This document shows positions 14,958 to 23,231 of a stretch of 64,000 nt of DNA, one piece after another (position 1 is the first letter of the stretch; the number at the start of each line of letters is the position of its first letter). Made by a program: the position numbers and the translations under genes. Source of the stretch: Chloroflexota bacterium (GTDB lineage: Bacteria; Chloroflexota; Dehalococcoidia; Tepidiformales; Tepidiformaceae); NCBI GenBank assembly GCA_016191435.1, contig JACPOQ010000083.1, positions 150,990 through 214,989 of the forward strand. Direction: 5' to 3'. The notes under the pieces are model-generated. The model saw only the letters and a program-made list of their open reading frames with translations. It was not told the DNA's origin and did no database searches.

Positions 14958-15845
14958 ATGCAATACCGCGCATGGCAGGCTGCGTCCGCCATTCTCCGCC
15001 GCCTGCCGAGGCGTGTTGCCTACGCGATTGCCGCCGCGATTGGCGCCGCCGCTTTCTACGTCTGGCCCCGCGGCCGGCGCGCGACCCTGCACAACTTCGC
15101 CCGCGTGCTCCCCGGTGCGCCGCCGGGCGAGCTCCGGCGGGTGGCCCGCTCGTCCCTCGTCAACTATTGCCGCTACCTCGCCGATTTCATCCGCTTCCCT
15201 GCCTTTAGCCGCGCCGAACTCATTGCCGGGTGCCGTGGCGATGCCAGCTTCGCCGGCCTCGATTGCGCCCTCGATCGCGGCAAAGGTGCCATCATCGTCT
15301 GCATGCACTTCGGTAACTGGGACTTCGGCGCCGGCGCTGCCGCCGCGCGCGGCTATCCCGTCACCGTCATCGCCGAAACCTTCCGTGATGCCCGCCTCAA
15401 CGAAACAGTCGTGGGCGCGCGCCGCAGGCTCGGCATGAAAGTTGTCGCGATGGAGCGCACGGCGCCCTCGATCCTCCGCTCCCTCAAGAGCAACGGCCTG
15501 CTCGCGTTGCTCATCGACCGCCCGGTACCCGGCGAAGGGGTCCGCGCGGAGTTCTTCGGCGAAGAGATCGAGGTGCCCGCGGGGCCGGCGCGCCTGGCGC
15601 TCCGCAGCGGCGCCGCCGTCATCCCCGCCGCCTTCGCCCGCGCAGGCAGGTCTGGGCACGTCAACGTCCTCACCGATTTCGGCGTCCAGCCAGTGTGTAC
15701 CGGCGATGAAGACGCCGATGTCCGGTCCCTTACGCAGGCCATCTTGCATGCGCACGAGCGCTTCATCCGTGCGCATCCCGACCAGTGGTACATGTTCCGC
15801 GAGATGTGGCCGCGCCAATCGGCCGTTGTCCCCGTGACGTCGTGA
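14958..15845 (+). CDS. LPLAT-family acyltransferase, PatA-like
   Basis: 295 residues, beginning directly after the TAG of the upstream remnant. It belongs to the HtrB/LpxL/PatA superfamily of membrane-associated acyltransferases. The N-terminal segment (residues 15-40) is hydrophobic; the catalytic H-x4-D is H-F-G-N-W-D near residue 117; the C-terminal block D-Q-W-Y-M-F is typical. In mycobacteria PatA puts a fatty acid on the mannose of phosphatidylinositol mannosides. Given a PimA-like enzyme and a phosphatidyl-inositol-phosphate-type synthase downstream, the same role is the best guess, though lipid-A-like or other acceptors cannot be excluded. Confidence 0.8.
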   Translation: MQYRAWQAASAILRRLPRRVAYAIAAAIGAAAFYVWPRGRRATLHNFARVLPGAPPGELRRVARSSLVNYCRYLADFIRFPAFSRAELIAGCRGDASFAGLDCALDRGKGAIIVCMHFGNWDFGAGAAAARGYPVTVIAETFRDARLNETVVGARRRLGMKVVAMERTAPSILRSLKSNGLLALLIDRPVPGEGVRAEFFGEEIEVPAGPARLALRSGAAVIPAAFARAGRSGHVNVLTDFGVQPVCTGDEDADVRSLTQAILHAHERFIRAHPDQWYMFREMWPRQSAVVPVTS

Positions 15846-16714
15846 GCCGCCGATTCTGGTTGGTGGTCATCGCTCCCGTCGTTGGACGGCTGCCGTCCCT
15901 CTTCTATCCCGTCGCGAGCCTGGCCGGGCGCTTCGCCTGGCGGACGCGCGGCCGCGAGCGCAGACGCCTCATCCGCAACCTCTTGCCCTTCTGCGACGGC
16001 GACGCCGCCCGCGCCAACTATCATGGGCGCCGCGCCTACGAGAACGTTGGCCGCTACTGGGTGGACCTCTGCACCATCCCCCACCGCGACCTTTCGACGT
16101 TCGAAGCCGGCCACGTCCGCATCGTCAACCCCGATTGGCTGCGCACCCTCGATCAGCCGGGGCCCGTCATCGCGGTGAGCGCTCACACCGGCAACCCCGA
16201 GCTCGTTGTGCAGGCGCTAACGCACCGCGGCCGGCCGTTCGTCGCCATTGTCGAGCAGTTGCGGCCTCCCGCGTTCGCGCGCAGGATGCACCGCCTGCGC
16301 GCGGCGGCCGGCGGCGCCTTCTACGACGCCAACTTCGCCGGCCTCCGCGCCTCGCTGGAGGCGCTGCAACGCGGCGAACTCCTCGGCCTGCTCGGCGACC
16401 GCGACATCCAGGGCACCGGCATCTGCGTGCAGATCGCCGGGCGCCCGGTCAAGCTGCCGCGCGGGCCATGGGAGATTGCGCGCCGCTCCGGCGCCGTCGT
16501 CATGCCGATGTTCACCTCTCGCGGCAGGAAAGACGACTTCACATTGTGGGTCGAAGAGCCGTTTTGCGTAGCGCTCACCACCGATCAAGAGCACGATGTT
16601 CTGGTGGCGGCCGAGCGCTTCGCCGCGCTCCTCGAGCGCCATCTGCGCCGCGATCCCGGCCAATGGGTGGTGCTCGAAGACTTCTGGGAGGTGCACCGCT
16701 GTGGCGAAGGCTGA
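15842..16714 (+). CDS. second LPLAT-family acyltransferase
   Basis: 290 residues from a GTG overlapping the upstream TGA (GTGA). Same superfamily as its neighbour but quite divergent. The motif region reads H-T-G-N-P-E, so the usual H-x4-D is H-x4-E, followed by G-D-R-D-I-Q-G-T-G and L-P-R-G-P-W-E-I-A, which line the acyl-acceptor site in this family, and a C-terminal D-P-G-Q-W-V-V-L. The Asp-to-Glu change is unusual but keeps an acid. Two acyltransferases in one inositol-lipid operon would suit two acylation steps, as in diacylated PIMs; which step each performs is inference. Confidence 0.75.
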   Translation: MSRRFWLVVIAPVVGRLPSLFYPVASLAGRFAWRTRGRERRRLIRNLLPFCDGDAARANYHGRRAYENVGRYWVDLCTIPHRDLSTFEAGHVRIVNPDWLRTLDQPGPVIAVSAHTGNPELVVQALTHRGRPFVAIVEQLRPPAFARRMHRLRAAAGGAFYDANFAGLRASLEALQRGELLGLLGDRDIQGTGICVQIAGRPVKLPRGPWEIARRSGAVVMPMFTSRGRKDDFTLWVEEPFCVALTTDQEHDVLVAAERFAALLERHLRRDPGQWVVLEDFWEVHRCGEG

Positions 16715-17438
16715 TCTGCATCTCCATACCTCCGTCTCCGATGGCATGGCCTCCCCGGAACACCTGGTCGACCACCTCGAGCACAAGACGGACCTCGACG
16801 TCATCGCCGTCACCGACCACGAGGACGCCGCCGGCGGCCACCGCGCCCGTGAGCACGCCGCGAAGCGCGGCTACCGCCTGCAGGTCATCGTTGGCGCCGA
16901 AATCACCACCCTGCACGGTCACCTGCTCGCGCTCGGCATCGAGCGCGCCCCGCGGAGCTTCCGCAGCGTCGAAGCGACACTCGAAGCCATCCACGCGCAG
17001 GCCGGCCTCGCCATCGTCCCCCACCCGCTGAGCTGGCTGACCCGCTCGCTGAGCGAGCGCACCATCACCCGCATCTGCGCGCGCGCCGAGCCGGGTATCA
17101 CCTTTGACGCAATCGAGCTCGCCAACCCCAGCCCGGCCGGCCGCCTGACGGCGGACCGCGCCGCTCGCCACAACCGCTGCTGGGGCTTGCCCACGGTGGG
17201 TGGCAGCGATGCCCACCATCTGCCGCACGCCGCCACCGGCTGGACCGTCTTCCCCGGCGGCGGCGCCGAAGACTTGCTCACCTCCATCAGCGAAGGACAC
17301 ATCTCATGTGCGCAAACGCGTTATCCTTCTCTGCGCGAAGTGGGCGTCGGCCAGGCCCTCCTCGGGCTTGCGTGGGGCTACGCCGCCACTCCCCGCAAGA
17401 TGCTCCGCCTCTCCCGGCGGCAGGGGTCCCGGCTATGA
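16701..17438 (+). CDS. PHP-domain phosphoesterase
   Basis: 245 residues from a GTG 14 bases inside the preceding gene. The PHP metal-binding set is complete: D-L-H-L-H-T near the start, then T-D-H-E-D, G-A-E-I-T-T, P-H-P-L near the middle and G-S-D-A-H-H toward the end. These proteins hydrolyse phosphate esters with a trinuclear metal centre. Because it lies between acyltransferases and a PimA-like enzyme, and because phosphatidylinositol phosphate must be dephosphorylated before mannosylation, it is a candidate for that phosphatase. That step is my inference; a nucleoside or 3',5'-bisphosphate substrate, as in other PHP proteins, is the alternative. Confidence 0.8.
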   Translation: MAKADLHLHTSVSDGMASPEHLVDHLEHKTDLDVIAVTDHEDAAGGHRAREHAAKRGYRLQVIVGAEITTLHGHLLALGIERAPRSFRSVEATLEAIHAQAGLAIVPHPLSWLTRSLSERTITRICARAEPGITFDAIELANPSPAGRLTADRAARHNRCWGLPTVGGSDAHHLPHAATGWTVFPGGGAEDLLTSISEGHISCAQTRYPSLREVGVGQALLGLAWGYAATPRKMLRLSRRQGSRL

Positions 17439-18604
17439 GGATCGCGCTTGTCTCGCCCTACGACTGGTCCGTCGCCGGCGGCGCGAACTCGCACATCCGC
17501 CACCTGGCGGAGCGCTTCCGCGCCTGGGGCCACGAAGTCGTTATCTTCGCCCCCGCCTCCGATGTCTCCGAAGCGTCCCGCGATTGCGTCGTCATGGGCC
17601 GGCCCCGCGGGCTGCGCGTCAGTGGCTCGGTCGCGCGCATCACGTTCGCGTGGAAGTCGCCGGCCGTGAAAGCGGTCCTCGCTGAAGGCCAGTTCGATAT
17701 CGTCCACCTTCACGAGCCGCTGATGCCGCTCCTGCCCTACCACTTCCTCCGCTACTCCGAGGCCATCAACGTTGGGACCTTCCACGCCGCCAAGGAAGGC
17801 GGCAACCGCATGTACGAATACACCCGGCCGATCACGCGCCGCTGGTTCCGCAAGCTCGATGGCAAGATCGCCGTCTCGCCGGCCGCCGCCGCCCTCGTCA
17901 GCCGCTACTTTGCCGGCTACTTCAACATCATCCCCAACGGCATCGATTACGCCCACTTCGCCGGCGAAACCGAGCCCCTGCCCCGGTTCATGGATGGCCG
18001 CTTCAACGTGCTCTTCGTCGGCCGCCCGGAGAAACGCAAAGGCCTGAAATACCTCCTGCGCGCCTACCTTAAGCTCCGCCAGAAGGACCCGAACGTGCGC
18101 CTCATCGTCGTCGGCGCCGGCGACTTCACCCGCTACGAAAACCTGATGCGGCCCTTCGCGGACGTCGTCTTCGTCTCCAACGTGAGCTACGAGGACATGC
18201 CCCGCTACCACCGCAGCGCCCACGCCTTCTGCTCCCCCGCGACCGGCAACGAAAGCCAGGGCATTGCCCTGCTGGAGGCTATGGCGGCGGGCGTGGCCGT
18301 CGTCGCCAGCAACATCGAAGGTTTCGCGACCATGATCACCGACCAGGACGAAGGTGTCCTTGTCCCGCCGCGCGACCACGAGGCCATTGCCGCCGCGCTC
18401 CTGACCTACATCCGCGAGCCCGCCTTCCGCGCAGCCGTTGCCGCCAGGGGCCAGGCGCAGGCCGAGCACTATAGCTGGGACAGCGTCGCCCACCGCGTGC
18501 TCTCCTACTACGAACGCCTGCTCTACGAGAAGCGTCAGGTCGCTGAGAGCCGCGCCCTGCGCGCAGCCGCCCATGCAGCGGCCGCCGCCGGCGGCGGCGT
18601 CTGA
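17435..18604 (+). CDS. PimA-like GT4 glycosyltransferase
   Basis: 389 residues from the ATG at 17435 (ATGA overlap with the PHP gene). Features shared with mycobacterial PimA are an opening R-I-A-L-V-S-P-Y-D-W then G-G-A-N-S-H, R-x-W-G-H-E-V, the G-S-V-A-R-I stretch, H-L-H-E-P in the cleft, I-P-N-G-I-D at the linker, F-V-G-R-P-E-K-R-K-G and the donor-site E-S-Q-G-I-A-L-L-E-A-M-A-A-G. It likely transfers mannose from GDP-mannose to phosphatidylinositol at the cytoplasmic membrane face. The operon context (lipid acyltransferases and a phosphatidyltransferase) supports that reading; a different sugar or lipid remains possible. Confidence 0.8.
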   Translation: MRIALVSPYDWSVAGGANSHIRHLAERFRAWGHEVVIFAPASDVSEASRDCVVMGRPRGLRVSGSVARITFAWKSPAVKAVLAEGQFDIVHLHEPLMPLLPYHFLRYSEAINVGTFHAAKEGGNRMYEYTRPITRRWFRKLDGKIAVSPAAAALVSRYFAGYFNIIPNGIDYAHFAGETEPLPRFMDGRFNVLFVGRPEKRKGLKYLLRAYLKLRQKDPNVRLIVVGAGDFTRYENLMRPFADVVFVSNVSYEDMPRYHRSAHAFCSPATGNESQGIALLEAMAAGVAVVASNIEGFATMITDQDEGVLVPPRDHEAIAAALLTYIREPAFRAAVAARGQAQAEHYSWDSVAHRVLSYYERLLYEKRQVAESRALRAAAHAAAAAGGGV

Positions 18605-18606
18605 GG

Positions 18607-19212
18607 ATGCCGCGGCTGAACGTTATCCCCCAGCGGCTGCCCCGGGGCTTCGCCGATAGCATGGGCCGTGCGGTCGGCCGTCTCGGCGTCACCCCGAACA
18701 TGATCTCGCTGCTCGGCCTGCTCGGGAACATCCTCGCCGCCTACCTGGTCATCCGGGAGGCCCTGGTCGCGGCCGGCATCGTCTTCCTCTTCTTCAGCCT
18801 CCTCGACCTGGTCGATGGCGCCGTCGCCCGCGCCATGGGCCTCGCCAGTGACTACGGCGCCGTGTTCGACGCCGTCCTCGACCGCTGTGGCGAGGCGGCG
18901 CTGCTCGCCGGCATCGCCTGGTATTTCGGCGACCGCGGCGAGCAAGTCCAGGCAGGCGCCGCCTATGCCGCACTCTTCGGCAGCGTCGCCGTGAGCTACA
19001 TGCGCGCACGCGCCGAGGTTGTCGGCCTGTCCATGCGGGAGGGCCTCTTCCGCCGCCAGGAGCGCGTCGCGTTGCTCAGCCTTGGCCTTGTCTTTAACGG
19101 CCTCACGCTGGTCATCTGGCTGCTCGCCGTGCTGGCGAACGTCACCGCCTTCCAGCGCTTCTGGATGATCGCCCGGGCCTTGCGCTCGCCTCCAGTCCCC
19201 ACCCGCGCCTGA
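18607..19212 (+). CDS. CDP-alcohol phosphatidyltransferase, probable phosphatidylinositol-phosphate synthase
   Basis: 201 residues, two bases after the PimA-like gene. It has about five or six hydrophobic segments and the full CDP-alcohol signature D-G-A-V-A-R, eight residues, G-A-V-F-D-A-V-L-D near residues 68-90, whose aspartates bind two metals and the CDP-diacylglycerol. In this operon the likely acceptor is inositol phosphate, giving phosphatidylinositol phosphate in the inner membrane. Glycerol-phosphate or another alcohol cannot be excluded by motif alone. A terminator-like hairpin follows. Confidence 0.82.
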   Translation: MPRLNVIPQRLPRGFADSMGRAVGRLGVTPNMISLLGLLGNILAAYLVIREALVAAGIVFLFFSLLDLVDGAVARAMGLASDYGAVFDAVLDRCGEAALLAGIAWYFGDRGEQVQAGAAYAALFGSVAVSYMRARAEVVGLSMREGLFRRQERVALLSLGLVFNGLTLVIWLLAVLANVTAFQRFWMIARALRSPPVPTRA

Positions 19213-19250
19213 GCAGCAATGGTCCGCGCCAGCCCGGGCGGCAAAGAAAT

Positions 19251-19278
19251 GCCCCTCTCCTGCGGACAGGAAAGGGGC
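19251..19278 (+). terminator. hairpin after the inositol-lipid operon
   Basis: GCCCCTCTCCTG, a four-base loop, CAGGAAAGGGGC with one mismatch, then TTCTC. Placed 39 bases after the last gene. The rest of 19213-19498 shows no gene. Confidence 0.55.
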
Positions 19279-19498
19279 TTCTCGGGCACGATGCCCACAG
19301 TGCCGCCAGATGTCTTTCGCCGGAATCCCCTGGAGCGGTTCCGGCGGTCTGCTCCACAACCAGTATCGGCAGCTCTCCCATATGGCTGCATCGAACGAAT
19401 GGCGCAACTCTGTTCACGCCGGCTCAACAATCAACGCCATGAACACTCCCGGCGTAGCACGAATGATGTAGGCGCGCGCTCCTTCCCGCCCTGCGAGG

Positions 19499-19510
19499 TA
19501 CGCTCACCAG
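19499..19510 (+). promoter_or_regulatory. leaderless -10 box for the metallophosphoesterase gene
   Basis: TACGCT at 19499-19504, six bases, ATG at 19511; no Shine-Dalgarno. Confidence 0.45.
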
Positions 19511-20248
19511 ATGCGGGTCGCGCTCATCTCGGATGTCCATTCCAACCTCGCCGCGCTCGATGCCGTCCTGGCCGCCGCCGAGGCCGAAGGCGCCGAGGCC
19601 GTCTGGCACATGGGCGACCTCGTGGGCTACGGGCCGCAGCCCGGCGCCGTCATCGCGCGCATGGCCGAAATCCAGGCGCGCTGCGTGCTCGGCAACCACG
19701 ATGCGGCCGCGGCCGGCCTCGCCGGGACGGACGAATTCAACGGTCCCGCGGGCGAGGCTGCCCGCTGGACCGCACGCACCATCACGGCGGAGGAGCGCGC
19801 GTTGCTTGCAGCGCTCCCGAAGGTCGCGGAGGACGGCGAGTACACTCGCGTGCACGGCTCCCTCCGCGACCCGATCTGGGAGTACCTCGACAGTGTGGAG
19901 GCAGCCACGGCCCACTTCGCCCTACAGGGCACGCGGTTCAGCGTCTTTGGCCACACCCACCTGCCGATCGTCATTTACCAGCAGGATGACCATTCGCTGG
20001 CGGCCCACCGCCCCGGTGATGGCGCCGGCATCGATATCGGCATCCCCGGCGCCCGTGTGGCCATCAACCCTGGCGGCGCCGGCCAGCCGCGCGATGGCGA
20101 CCCGCGGGCGTGCTACGCCCTGCTCGATACCGGCAACCTCACGGTCCGCTTCCATCGCGTCGCATACGACATCGCGGCCACCCAGGAGCTGATGGCCGCC
20201 GCCGGCCTCCCCGAGCCGCTCATCCGGCGCCTCGCCCGCGGCCGCTAG
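19511..20248 (+). CDS. calcineurin-like metallophosphoesterase (YfcE/MJ0936 type)
   Basis: 245 residues. All five metal-binding blocks are visible: D-V-H-S-N near the start, G-D-L-V-G-Y-G, G-N-H-D, V-H-G-S and G-H-T-H, the arrangement of small bacterial phosphodiesterases of the MJ0936/YfcE group. The enzyme should hydrolyse a phosphodiester or phosphomonoester in the cytoplasm with two metals; the natural substrate is unknown. It stands alone between a terminator and the dehydrogenase gene. Start chosen as the only ATG giving the conserved N-terminus. Confidence 0.85.
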   Translation: MRVALISDVHSNLAALDAVLAAAEAEGAEAVWHMGDLVGYGPQPGAVIARMAEIQARCVLGNHDAAAAGLAGTDEFNGPAGEAARWTARTITAEERALLAALPKVAEDGEYTRVHGSLRDPIWEYLDSVEAATAHFALQGTRFSVFGHTHLPIVIYQQDDHSLAAHRPGDGAGIDIGIPGARVAINPGGAGQPRDGDPRACYALLDTGNLTVRFHRVAYDIAATQELMAAAGLPEPLIRRLARGR

Positions 20249-20331
20249 CATTGCGCCCGCGCGCGCGGCAAACTACACCTCCACCCGCGCCGCCCGGCGC
20301 CAACCCCCGATGTCCGTCCGCAGGAGCACCA

Positions 20332-21333
20332 GTGCCAGCCGATATCCCTGTTGCCATCACCTTCAAACTCGATCCTGCCATCCTCCGCGAAATCGAAGCC
20401 GTCGACCCCCGCGTCCGCATCGTCGATTTCCCCGCCCTCGTCCTGCGGCCGGGAATGGAACTCTCCGAAGACGACCAGCGCAAGGCGAAGGAAGTGCTCG
20501 CTGAGGTCGAAATCCTCTTCGGCCCGGGCAACTTCCCCGTCGAGTTCATCGACGCCGCCCCGAACCTTCGCTGGTTCCAGGTCATCAACACCGGCGTCGA
20601 TCGGCTCGCGAAGGACGGACTGCTCACGCGCCAGTTCGTCGTTACCAACGTCAGCGGTCTCGCCGCCGTCGCGATCGCCGAATACTGCATCGGGACGATG
20701 CTCATGCTGGTCAAGGGGCTCCACAAGTCCGTGCGCGATCAGGCCGCGCACAGCTGGGACTTTCGTTTTACCGGCGAACTCAAGGGCAAAACCTGCGGCA
20801 TCGAGGGCATGGGCGCCATCGGCCGCGAGCTCGCGAAGCGCGCCCGCGCCTTCGGGATGCGCGTCGTCGCCACACGCCGCACCGTCGCCGCCGGCGATAC
20901 CGACCCCGACTGCGACGAGCTCATGCCGTATTCCGACCTCGACCGCCTGCTCGCCGAATCTGATTACATTGTGCTCTGCGTCCCTCTCACCGACGAGACC
21001 AGGGGCCTTATCGGCGCCGCCGAGCTGGCGAAAATGAAACCGGCCGCGAGCCTGGTGAACATCGCTCGCGGGCAGGTCGTGGACCAGGATGCCCTCATCG
21101 CCGCGCTCCGCGATGGCACAATTGCCGCCGCCGTGCTCGATGTCGTGGACCCCGAACCCCTGCCCGCCGATAGCCCGCTCTGGGACATGCCCAACGTGAT
21201 TATCACGCCGCACGTTTCCGGTGCCGTCGAGGGTTACGGGCACCGCGCCGCCGAGCTGTTCATCGCCAACCTTCGCCGTTACGTGGGCGGGCAGCCACTT
21301 GAGAACATCGTCGACCCCGTCCTCGCATATTAA
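20332..21333 (+). CDS. D-isomer-specific 2-hydroxyacid dehydrogenase
   Basis: 333 residues from the GTG at 20332, with CAGGAG six bases upstream; the reading frame is open further back but without family residues. NAD-binding G-M-G-A-I-G near residue 165, the arginine in N-I-A-R-G-Q-V-V-D, the glutamate in D-V-V-D-P-E-P-L and the catalytic histidine in I-T-P-H-V-S-G are all present. It would reduce or oxidise a D-2-hydroxyacid in the cytoplasm. The substrate (glyoxylate, hydroxypyruvate, phosphoglycerate or other) cannot be assigned, and no pathway neighbours help. Confidence 0.87.
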   Translation: MPADIPVAITFKLDPAILREIEAVDPRVRIVDFPALVLRPGMELSEDDQRKAKEVLAEVEILFGPGNFPVEFIDAAPNLRWFQVINTGVDRLAKDGLLTRQFVVTNVSGLAAVAIAEYCIGTMLMLVKGLHKSVRDQAAHSWDFRFTGELKGKTCGIEGMGAIGRELAKRARAFGMRVVATRRTVAAGDTDPDCDELMPYSDLDRLLAESDYIVLCVPLTDETRGLIGAAELAKMKPAASLVNIARGQVVDQDALIAALRDGTIAAAVLDVVDPEPLPADSPLWDMPNVIITPHVSGAVEGYGHRAAELFIANLRRYVGGQPLENIVDPVLAY

Positions 21334-21491
21334 CTATTCGTATGGACGCCGCCGCCGAGGACGTGGCCTGTCATTTCCGGATAAAGTCTTTCGTGTTGAC
21401 CGAAAGATAGGGCGTCCTTACGTTATTTCACGGACGCATATGCGGCCCGTTGGGCGGTTGGCGAAGAAGCAGTTGGAGAGAACGGGTATTC

Positions 21492-21878
21492 ATGAAAACA
21501 ACCCTCGAAAACGGTAAGGTGCCGGTCTCGGCCGGCCTCGGAAATCGCATCAAGCTGGCACGGCGCGATGCCGGCATGAGCCAGGGCCAGCTGGCCAGCT
21601 CGTTGAGCACCACGCAGAGCGCCATCAGCCTCTACGAGGCCGGCCAACGCTCCGTCGGCATCGATATGCTGCTAAACGTCGCCCGCATCCTCAACCGCCC
21701 GTTGCACTACTTCCTCGGCGAAGAGGGCGACATGCTGTACGTCAAGGACAGCGACATCGCCGAGCTGATTTCCGAACTGGAAAGCCACCCGGAGGACCTT
21801 CCGGAATTGCTGGCCTACTGGCAGTTCCTCCGCTGGCGCCGTGCCGGCAGCCGCAACAACGGCAACGGCCGCCACTGA
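21492..21878 (+). CDS. XRE-family (Cro/C1-type) HTH regulator
   Basis: 128 residues from the ATG at 21492 with GGAGAG upstream. The HTH covers about residues 17-70: G-N-R-I-K-L-A-R-R, M-S-Q-G-Q-L-A, T-T-Q-S-A-I-S-L-Y-E-A-G-Q-R and the closing L-N-V-A-R-I-L-N-R-P-L-H-Y-F. The short C-terminal part is acidic and may be an oligomerisation tail. Targets are unknown. A strong terminator follows, so it is a single-gene unit. Confidence 0.88.
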   Translation: MKTTLENGKVPVSAGLGNRIKLARRDAGMSQGQLASSLSTTQSAISLYEAGQRSVGIDMLLNVARILNRPLHYFLGEEGDMLYVKDSDIAELISELESHPEDLPELLAYWQFLRWRRAGSRNNGNGRH

Positions 21879-21902
21879 GACGCCATCCAAGCCACACATT
21901 CA

Positions 21903-21931
21903 AGCCCCGGCCAATCTGGCCGGGGCTTTTT
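21903..21931 (+). terminator. intrinsic terminator of the XRE gene
   Basis: AGCCCCGGCCA, loop ATC, TGGCCGGGGCT, then TTTT. An 11-bp perfect GC-rich stem and U-tract: the best terminator in the window. It may also serve the converging CsbD-like gene. Confidence 0.9.
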
Positions 21932-21952
21932 CTCGCGCCTGCGCGGTCGCGC

Positions 21953-22141
21953 TTACTTCATCTTGTCCCGCATCTCCTTCGTCTTGTCCTTCATCTCGCC
22001 CATCATCCCCTGGCCTTTGCCCTTCATCTCCTGGGCGTGACCTTCGACATGCATCTCCTCATTGCCGGCGATCGCGCCCGCAGCCTGTCGTGCTCGTCCC
22101 GCTGCCTCGTTCCCCTTGCCCTTCATCTTGTCCTTGTTCAT
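21953..22141 (-). CDS. CsbD-like small stress protein
   Basis: 62 residues, very rich in Lys, Met, Glu and Gly: M-N-K-D-K-M-K-G-K-G-N-E at the start, then A-A-G-R-A-R-Q-A-A-G and a repetitive M-K-G-K-G-Q half. This matches CsbD-family proteins, small disordered-looking proteins induced by general stress in many bacteria. Molecular function is not known. AAGGAGG stands upstream of the ATG at 22141. Confidence 0.8.
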   Translation of the reverse strand: MNKDKMKGKGNEAAGRARQAAGAIAGNEEMHVEGHAQEMKGKGQGMMGEMKDKTKEMRDKMK

Positions 22142-22648
22142 GAGCTGCCTCCTTCGCGTGCCGGGGCGACTCCCTCACCGCGGCCATAGGCTTCCAACGT
22201 AGCCGGGCAGGCCTGCCGCGCGCTTGCGTCCGCGCCACCGCGTCTGGCGAACTTCTCGCAGTGCAAACCGCGACGAACCCCCAACGGTCCACGTCACGCT
22301 CGAACGGCCCAGCAACGCGGCCCTGCTACCGTGTGACCATGACCGGCAAAGAGCCGCTGCGTGAACCGGCCGGAGTCCCCGAGCCGGATGTCGAGGGATC
22401 ATCACCGTCTGCACCAGGCGCCGCCACGAGCAGCTCGACCGGCTCAAGGCGGACCCTGGAGATCCGGGCTTCGAACCGCCCGGCGAAGGCGACATCGACT
22501 ACCGCAGCCGCGCTGCCGAGCGCGAGCAGCGGGAGCTCATCGAACGCAACCGCGGCGCCGCCCCGCGCGGCAACTCACCTCGCGATTAACGCCCGCCATC
22601 CGCCCGCGGCTTCAGGCCGCCGGCAATTGCGGCTCGCGCGCCGCGAAC
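22142..22648. other. gene-poor stretch
   Basis: No intact gene is supported in these 507 bases. The only content I see is the CsbD ribosome binding site at the left and the possible frameshifted small gene at 22339-22589 listed separately. Confidence 0.4.
22339..22589 (+). pseudogene. possible small hypothetical gene with a frameshift
   Basis: TACCGT followed by six bases and an ATG at 22339 has the leaderless geometry of other genes here. The frame from that ATG begins plausibly (T-G-K-E-P-L-R-E-P) but soon turns Ser/Thr-rich. From about 22400 a different frame reads a normal-looking charged helix (R-H-E-Q-L-D-R-L-K, D-I-D-Y-R-S-R-A-A-E-R-E-Q-R-E-L-I-E) to a TAA at 22589, but has no start codon. 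A single-base indel joining them would give about 83 residues. Family unknown. Confidence 0.3.
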
Positions 22649-23065
22649 TCAACTGAGCCGCGCATCCCCGAGTGCTTCACGGGGCACGTTTTCGCCCGCG
22701 TTCACCATGTGGTGCGCCAGCGGCCCAAGCCGTTCGAACACGTGTGCCTGCACGCCGGATGGAACGCCGTTCGCGGTCATCGCCTCGCGCATATGCCGCA
22801 GCCAGCGCCCGGCCGCAAGGTCGTCGATGACGAATGGGAAGTGGCGCCGCCGCAGCCGTGGATGCCCGTAAAGGTCCGAGTAGCGCGCTTCGCCGCCGAG
22901 CCATTGCTCGAGGAATAGCTTCAGCTTCGCCTTCCCCGGCTCCAGGTCCTCCGGGTAGATAGGCCGCATATGCGCGTCGGCCTCGACGCGCACGTAGAAG
23001 TCCTCCACCACCGCCTCGACCGCGGCACGGCCCCCAAATTGAGCAAACAGCGAAGGCTGGTCCAT
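22649..23065 (-). CDS. truncated haemoglobin, group II-like (globin)
   Basis: 138 residues. The 2-on-2 globin pattern is clear: F-G-G near the start, then V-E-D-F-Y-x-R-V-E-A-D, R-P-I-Y-P-E-D-L, F-L-E-Q-W-L-G-G and Y-S-D-L-Y-G-H-P-R-L-R-R-R-H, with the proximal-histidine region R-R-R-H-F-P-F and a late W-L-R-H-M. Such proteins bind oxygen or nitric oxide and may detoxify reactive species in the cytoplasm. A GATACT hexamer ends seven bases before the ATG, and a short GGAGG lies in that interval, so the start may be leaderless or nearly so. Confidence 0.88.
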   Translation of the reverse strand: MDQPSLFAQFGGRAAVEAVVEDFYVRVEADAHMRPIYPEDLEPGKAKLKLFLEQWLGGEARYSDLYGHPRLRRRHFPFVIDDLAAGRWLRHMREAMTANGVPSGVQAHVFERLGPLAHHMVNAGENVPREALGDARLS

Positions 23066-23078
23066 CGCCTCCAGTATC
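23066..23078 (-). promoter_or_regulatory. -10 box close to the globin start
   Basis: GATACT on the minus strand (23078-23073), seven bases, then ATG at 23065. Confidence 0.4.
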
Positions 23079-23207
23079 GCAAGCCGCGCCCGCTACGGCA
23101 TCCGTGCGACGGTAGCTCTAAACACGGCGGTCGCCGCCCCATCCACGTCGAGAATGGCCTGGACCTTCGGCGTCGCGCCCGCCACGACCCCACAATTGGG
23201 GCCGAGG

Positions 23208-23228
23208 GCCAATCGCCAATTGCCAATG
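23208..23228. repeat. tandem heptamer array after the LuxR gene
   Basis: Three units GCCAATC, GCCAATT, GCCAATG, three bases from the TAG stop of the minus-strand gene at 23232. Read on the minus strand the unit is NATTGGC, the same as at the end of topA (39122-39149). Confidence 0.65.
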
Positions 23229-23231
23229 GAG

